Assembly: GCA_021736745.1 (NCBI GenBank)
Contig: JAIPFG010000015.1
Span: 1-19,223, forward strand
Reading direction: 5' to 3'
Length of the DNA stretch: 19,223 bases
Source of the DNA: Pseudomonadales bacterium
GTDB taxonomy: Bacteria; Pseudomonadota; Gammaproteobacteria; Pseudomonadales; IMCC2047
This document shows, piece after piece, positions 15,601 through 19,223 of this stretch (its first letter is position 1; each line of letters opens with the position of its first letter). The translations under genes were made by a program, and so were the position numbers. The notes beneath the pieces were generated by a model. It worked only from the letters and a program-made list of their open reading frames with translations, did not search any database and was not told where the DNA came from.

Positions 15601-18084
15601 TCAAAAATCAAAACTTTTACTGAACTGAACACCGTAAGTTCGGCCCGGTGTATAGGTGCGAAATTGATTGCGTGGGTTTTGATAGGCAATATCCACATCA
15701 TCAAAGGCGTTATCAACAAAAGTAACCAAACGCCAGGATTCCCCTTCAACACCCACCTTAAGATTGAGTCGGTATACATCATCTGCTGCAAAGCTGTTTT
15801 TTTCGTCCAGCCAGCCATCTTTCTTCGCGGTGAACAGCCCATAGTAAAAAAGCTGTAGTCCGGTATCGGAAATATCGTGACGATAGGAGGCCTGAACACT
15901 GGCTGTCCAATCGTAAACAAGCGGCACTTGATTTCCGGAAAGGTCAATCGCCACACCATCTCGATAAGCATTGAATTCAGCGAATTCTGCTTCCAAATAG
16001 CCCAATGAAGCATTAACCTCCAAGCCTTCCAGTGGTCGCGATGCCAATTCAAGTTCCATTCCCCAGGTGTCAACATCGGCATTCGATGCGCCAATCAAAT
16101 TCGTACCTGGGGGCAGAGAAGGGTCATCAATGGCAATTACTGTATCGCTACGTTCATGATAGAAAGCGGCTAAACGCAGGGCCATTGATCCCTCAAACAG
16201 ATTAAGATTTGTACCGATTTCATATCCGATCGACTCTTCTTCATCCAACGGAAGATCGTCAACACGCCCGGCATTTTCATTAAATCCACCGGCCTTAAAA
16301 CCGGTAACAACTTTCGCGTACAAGGTCATATCGTCGCGGGGACGGTAGGTGACTCCCGCGCCGGGCGACCACTGTGAGAAGGTAACCTCATCATCAAACA
16401 CCGCAACCAACTGGGAAGTAGAGGTGTCAATGGTCGTCCCATCGGCCAGAAATACTTGGTTGAGAGCAAGGACATTGCGCAGAAAACCATGACAGGCGAA
16501 ATCACAGTTGGTCACTAACTGTTCAAAATCAATCGACTTTTCATCTCGTGTATAACGCAGACTGGCCCAAACATTGACCTGCTCGTTAATGTCATAATCC
16601 GCTTCAATAAACCAAGCAAAGGAATCCAGTTCTTGATCGTTATTAGTATCCGCCAGGAAGGAAGCGCCGGACTCACCAGAAAAACCATTACCATCTGTCA
16701 CGATAGGCAGTGGACTGCCATTTTCAAGTGTTGCGCCCTCTATACCGAAACCAGGACCCACCAAATTTTGCCGTACAAAATCCGGTAATCCTGCAAAATC
16801 TTGCAGAAATATATTGAAGGCATTATCGCCCGTCGTGAAGTTGCCGCCGACGATACCTGGGAAGATCCTCACCAGCTGGTCGGTGTCATAAGCTCTATCT
16901 TCCTGAAAATAATTTAATCCCGTCACAAAATTAAAAGGGCCATCAGATTCGGAAGCGAACCTTAATTCGAGAAATAGACTATCTTGTTCGATATCTCGTC
17001 TATCCGTTTTGTCACCCAGTATCGTATGGTCATTATCACGCTGACCTTTCAGATCGACGGTACGATAACTGACAATGCCGGTATACGTCCCAGCGTCAGT
17101 TGCATAATTACCTTCTAAAATCCAAATATCCTGCTCCACATCGAGCGAGTCTTTAAAGTCACGGCGATTATTGCGCAGATCATCTTCATCCAAACCGACA
17201 ATTGGCTCAGCAATATCAACCGGGCCGAGCCCTGGAATGGAGGCAATCGCAAAAGCAGCACCTCCAGCTTCAGCCTCAGTAATTAACGATGCTAAACCAC
17301 AAGAACCACATTCTTTATCCGTATTTTCATAGGTAAAGAGGAAATTCAGCGCATCACTTGCTTGCCATTTCAGGCGAATACGCATCGCCGTATTTTCTTC
17401 TGCATCCAATTCCTGGTGTAACACCGGGTTATAATTAAAACCGCTATCCTGGTCTTCATAGAGGAAAGCTGCACGTAACAGAAGACTCTCATCGATCAAC
17501 GGCACATTAATCATTCCCTGTACTTCTTTACGCTCTTTATTTGCCGCCTTTACCTGTAGATTAGCCAATCTCGCGGGCTGTGGCGCCGCACTGGTAAAAC
17601 TAAGCGCGCCTGCCGCTGCATTACGTCCGTATAGACCACCCTGTGGTCCACGTAATACTTCGATATTAGCCAAATCCATAAACTCTGGCAGCGCCGAAAT
17701 CTGTCCGCCGATATACACACCATCCCGATACAACCCGAACGCAGGCTCGTCAGAACGTAGTGAGCGGTTAACCCCCCGCAACGTGACATTCGCACTCACC
17801 CGGTCATCACCCGGCTCAAAGGTTGTACTTGGAATAATATCAATGACATCCATGACATCGTTGATTCCCGCATCCGAAATTGATTCTGCGGATAATGATG
17901 TCATCGCAATCGGCACATCCTGTAATCGCTCTTCCCGTTTTCGGGCAGTGACCACTACTTCTTCAAGTTCGAATGTGTCTAATGATCTCTTGCTCCCCAA
18001 CTCCGCAACAGCACTATTCGCTGAGAGTGCCAAGCCCAAAGCGATAAAAATCGTAGCCGTAACATCTATTTTTTTTAGTTTCAT
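15601..18084 (-). CDS. TonB-dependent outer-membrane receptor
   Basis: This 827-residue outer-membrane beta-barrel imports a ligand using energy from TonB-ExbBD. It has a signal peptide (about 1-27, ending ANSAVA), a TonB-box-like EEVVVTARK at about 41-49, and a plug domain to about 165 with the typical VTLRGVNR and IEVLRGPQGGLYGRNAAAG motifs. A barrel follows, ending in ...SKSFDF with the C-terminal aromatic needed for assembly. It belongs to the VVVTARKREE class common in marine gammaproteobacteria and sphingomonads. A CGSC pair (259-262) and another close Cys pair near the middle may form disulfides in loops. GAGGA lies ten bases before the ATG (seven before an in-frame GTG at 18087). Its ligand cannot be told from sequence; the divergent MarR gene probably regulates it. 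Confidence 0.92.
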   Translation of the reverse strand: MKLKKIDVTATIFIALGLALSANSAVAELGSKRSLDTFELEEVVVTARKREERLQDVPIAMTSLSAESISDAGINDVMDVIDIIPSTTFEPGDDRVSANVTLRGVNRSLRSDEPAFGLYRDGVYIGGQISALPEFMDLANIEVLRGPQGGLYGRNAAAGALSFTSAAPQPARLANLQVKAANKERKEVQGMINVPLIDESLLLRAAFLYEDQDSGFNYNPVLHQELDAEENTAMRIRLKWQASDALNFLFTYENTDKECGSCGLASLITEAEAGGAAFAIASIPGLGPVDIAEPIVGLDEDDLRNNRRDFKDSLDVEQDIWILEGNYATDAGTYTGIVSYRTVDLKGQRDNDHTILGDKTDRRDIEQDSLFLELRFASESDGPFNFVTGLNYFQEDRAYDTDQLVRIFPGIVGGNFTTGDNAFNIFLQDFAGLPDFVRQNLVGPGFGIEGATLENGSPLPIVTDGNGFSGESGASFLADTNNDQELDSFAWFIEADYDINEQVNVWASLRYTRDEKSIDFEQLVTNCDFACHGFLRNVLALNQVFLADGTTIDTSTSQLVAVFDDEVTFSQWSPGAGVTYRPRDDMTLYAKVVTGFKAGGFNENAGRVDDLPLDEEESIGYEIGTNLNLFEGSMALRLAAFYHERSDTVIAIDDPSLPPGTNLIGASNADVDTWGMELELASRPLEGLEVNASLGYLEAEFAEFNAYRDGVAIDLSGNQVPLVYDWTASVQASYRHDISDTGLQLFYYGLFTAKKDGWLDEKNSFAADDVYRLNLKVGVEGESWRLVTFVDNAFDDVDIAYQNPRNQFRTYTPGRTYGVQFSKSFDF

Positions 18085-18087
18085 CAC

Positions 18088-18463
18088 ATTTTATTCCTCT
18101 GTTAGCCCTTTTTGTGTCACCAACAACTTTGTTTATCCAAAATCAATACCTGGGTCTCTTACTGGATATTGTTATCGTTGCCATGCAAGCCCTTGACATA
18201 GAACGGATTAGCGCAAAAAACTTTCGATGGTTTTTGCTCTTAACAATGTCATAAAGGGAGTACTGTCAATCTCAAAATAGTTTCATATACAACATTTAGT
18301 TGAATATTCAACAATTAAACTTTGTCACAACATAATTTTATTGTCAATAAAATGTTTCAATTTCAACATATATTTGACAATCTTTATCTTGAAAGACATC
18401 ATTAACTAAAGTCACTCAACAACAATTTTCTCCGATTGTTCAAACACTTATTGAGTTATCACC
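18088..18463. promoter_or_regulatory. Divergent control region, receptor / MarR
   Basis: This AT-rich 376-bp stretch has no gene. It contains a perfect 14-bp palindrome GTTGAATATTCAAC (18299-18312), typical in form of a MarR-family operator, and a longer inverted pair ATTGTCAA (18340-18347) / TTGACAAT (18374-18381). CAACAT is repeated at 18290, 18328, and 18364, about every 37 bp. Possible -35 boxes are TTGACA at 18374-18379 (+) and at 18264-18269 (-), but the matching -10 sequences are poor. No Fur-box-like sequence is seen. Confidence 0.6.
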
Positions 18464-18964
18464 ATGAAAATAGCACCGCTCCCACCATCAAAAAATACAT
18501 CGCTTACAGCGGGTATGCCGCCGGAAATTCACATTAGTTATCAAATTACCATCGTTGCCAACTTAATGGCCTTTGGTGGCAGCATAAAAAATATGAATCA
18601 ATTTGGTATCAATTTCAGAGAATGGCGTGTCTTGGGGGTTATTGGCCGCATGGGGCCGCAAACAGCACGTCAAATTGTGGACTTAAGCCATCAGGATAAA
18701 GCCACTATCAGTCGTGCGATTACCGAGTTGGGGCAAAAGGGATTGGTTGCCAAATTGCCCAACAAAAAGCATAAGAGAAGCCCCTTAATTTGGTTCACAG
18801 AAGAAGGTAAAGCACTTTACGAGCGGATTCTCCCACCCTTCAGCGATCAGGCAGCCTTATTTACGGATACACTCTCGAAAAAGGAGAAAGAACAACTCTG
18901 CCATCTCTTGGACAAACTTAAGACGCATATAGAGCAGGTGAGAGAGGAAACAGGTTTGGACTAA
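18464..18964 (+). CDS. MarR-family transcriptional regulator
   Basis: This 166-residue winged-helix DNA-binding protein probably works as a dimer that releases DNA on binding a small ligand. Residues about 50-115 show the MarR core: FREWRVLGVI (helix before the HTH), TARQIVDLSHQDKATISRAITELGQKGLV with the recognition helix at about 78-92, and a wing ending in PLIWFTEEGKAL. Helices 25-47 and 118-162 would make the dimer interface. It is divergent from the TonB-dependent receptor gene, with a 14-bp palindrome between them that is a plausible operator for both. The effector may be the receptor's ligand or a metabolite of the nearby amino-acid operon; this is inference. The Shine-Dalgarno is weak, and an in-frame ATG 17 codons later is an alternative start. 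Confidence 0.9.
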   Translation: MKIAPLPPSKNTSLTAGMPPEIHISYQITIVANLMAFGGSIKNMNQFGINFREWRVLGVIGRMGPQTARQIVDLSHQDKATISRAITELGQKGLVAKLPNKKHKRSPLIWFTEEGKALYERILPPFSDQAALFTDTLSKKEKEQLCHLLDKLKTHIEQVREETGLD

Positions 18965-18998
18965 AAATCTCAGCTTGTCTTACCGCCTGCCACGTTTT

Positions 18999-19223
18999 TT
19001 AGTTTTCCAACAACAAGGCCAAACAGTCAAATTTAATCACCGTCGCTTGGTTTGACAGGGCAACGGCTTTTTTACATAGCTGCTCAGCCTGCCCTTGATT
19101 ACCCTGTTCCTGCCGAACCTTAGCTAACTCCAGATAAAGTTCTGCATTACGCGGGGATATTCGGATAGCCCGCTCCAGCGATGCCGCCGCCGCCACGTAC
19201 TTTTGTTGGCGGCGCTGTTGCTG
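18999..19223 (-). CDS. TPR-repeat protein, 3' end only
   Basis: The minus-strand frame is open to the right edge of the window, so only the last 74 codons are present. The fragment starts with a Gln/Arg-rich stretch, then shows a tetratricopeptide unit: AAASLERAIRISPRNAELYLELAKVRQEQGNQGQAEQLCKKA is the recognisable span at about residues 11-55, with the typical AxxxLERAI...P.N...L..A pattern. It ends with a short tail. It resembles small TPR lipoproteins of gammaproteobacteria, but the N-terminus, and so any signal peptide, lies outside. It is convergent with the MarR gene, with a 34-bp gap and no clear terminator. Confidence 0.7.
   Translation of the reverse strand, partial: QQQRRQQKYVAAAASLERAIRISPRNAELYLELAKVRQEQGNQGQAEQLCKKAVALSNQATVIKFDCLALLLEN

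Noticed and set aside
18999..19196. Complete small TPR gene starting at a GTG near 19196
   Set aside because: The reading frame stays open to the window edge, so the GTG is probably an internal valine codon of a longer gene.

Overview
The window looks like the chromosome of a marine-type gammaproteobacterium related to the Pseudomonas/Cellvibrio side of the class, at moderate GC. The main clue is gene order. A tyrS, M23 peptidase, anmK, erpA, bactofilin, DUF6776 protein, argC block lies beside an rRNA operon promoter, an arrangement I recall from Pseudomonas aeruginosa. The species cannot be named from sequence alone.

Positions 1-280 hold no protein gene. They carry the promoter and leader of an rRNA operon reading left out of the window (UP element, -35/-10, GC-rich discriminator, boxA, boxC-like motif), so the 16S gene should start just beyond base 1. 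From 281 to 7540 comes a housekeeping block. TyrRS (-) is divergent from a murein peptidase and anmK (+), which act in peptidoglycan remodelling and recycling. Convergent to those is a minus-strand run argC, DUF6776 membrane protein, bactofilin, erpA, and an exported DsrE-like protein. A probable IscR site sits in the erpA promoter.

From 7541 to 12178 the plus strand carries a ClC-family transporter with CBS domains and unusual pore residues, then hemJ and hemL (haem synthesis), then a 3-mercaptopyruvate sulfurtransferase. A perfect 8+8 bp dyad lies between argC and the ClC gene.

From 12142 to 18964 is an accessory module on the minus strand: an ornithine-cyclodeaminase/mu-crystallin-family dehydrogenase, a FAD amino-acid dehydrogenase strongly resembling D-arginine dehydrogenase DauA, and a YkvI-family membrane transporter. 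The last two genes overlap by 4 bp (ATGA). Upstream, past an intrinsic terminator, is a TonB-dependent receptor divergent from a MarR regulator. The module resembles the D-to-L amino-acid inversion pair DauA/DauB of P. aeruginosa, but the two residues I recall as reading the D-arginine side chain are replaced. A different, unknown D-amino acid or amine is therefore the likely substrate. This is the best candidate for an undescribed system here.

The right edge (18999-19223) holds the 3' end of a TPR-protein gene on the minus strand.
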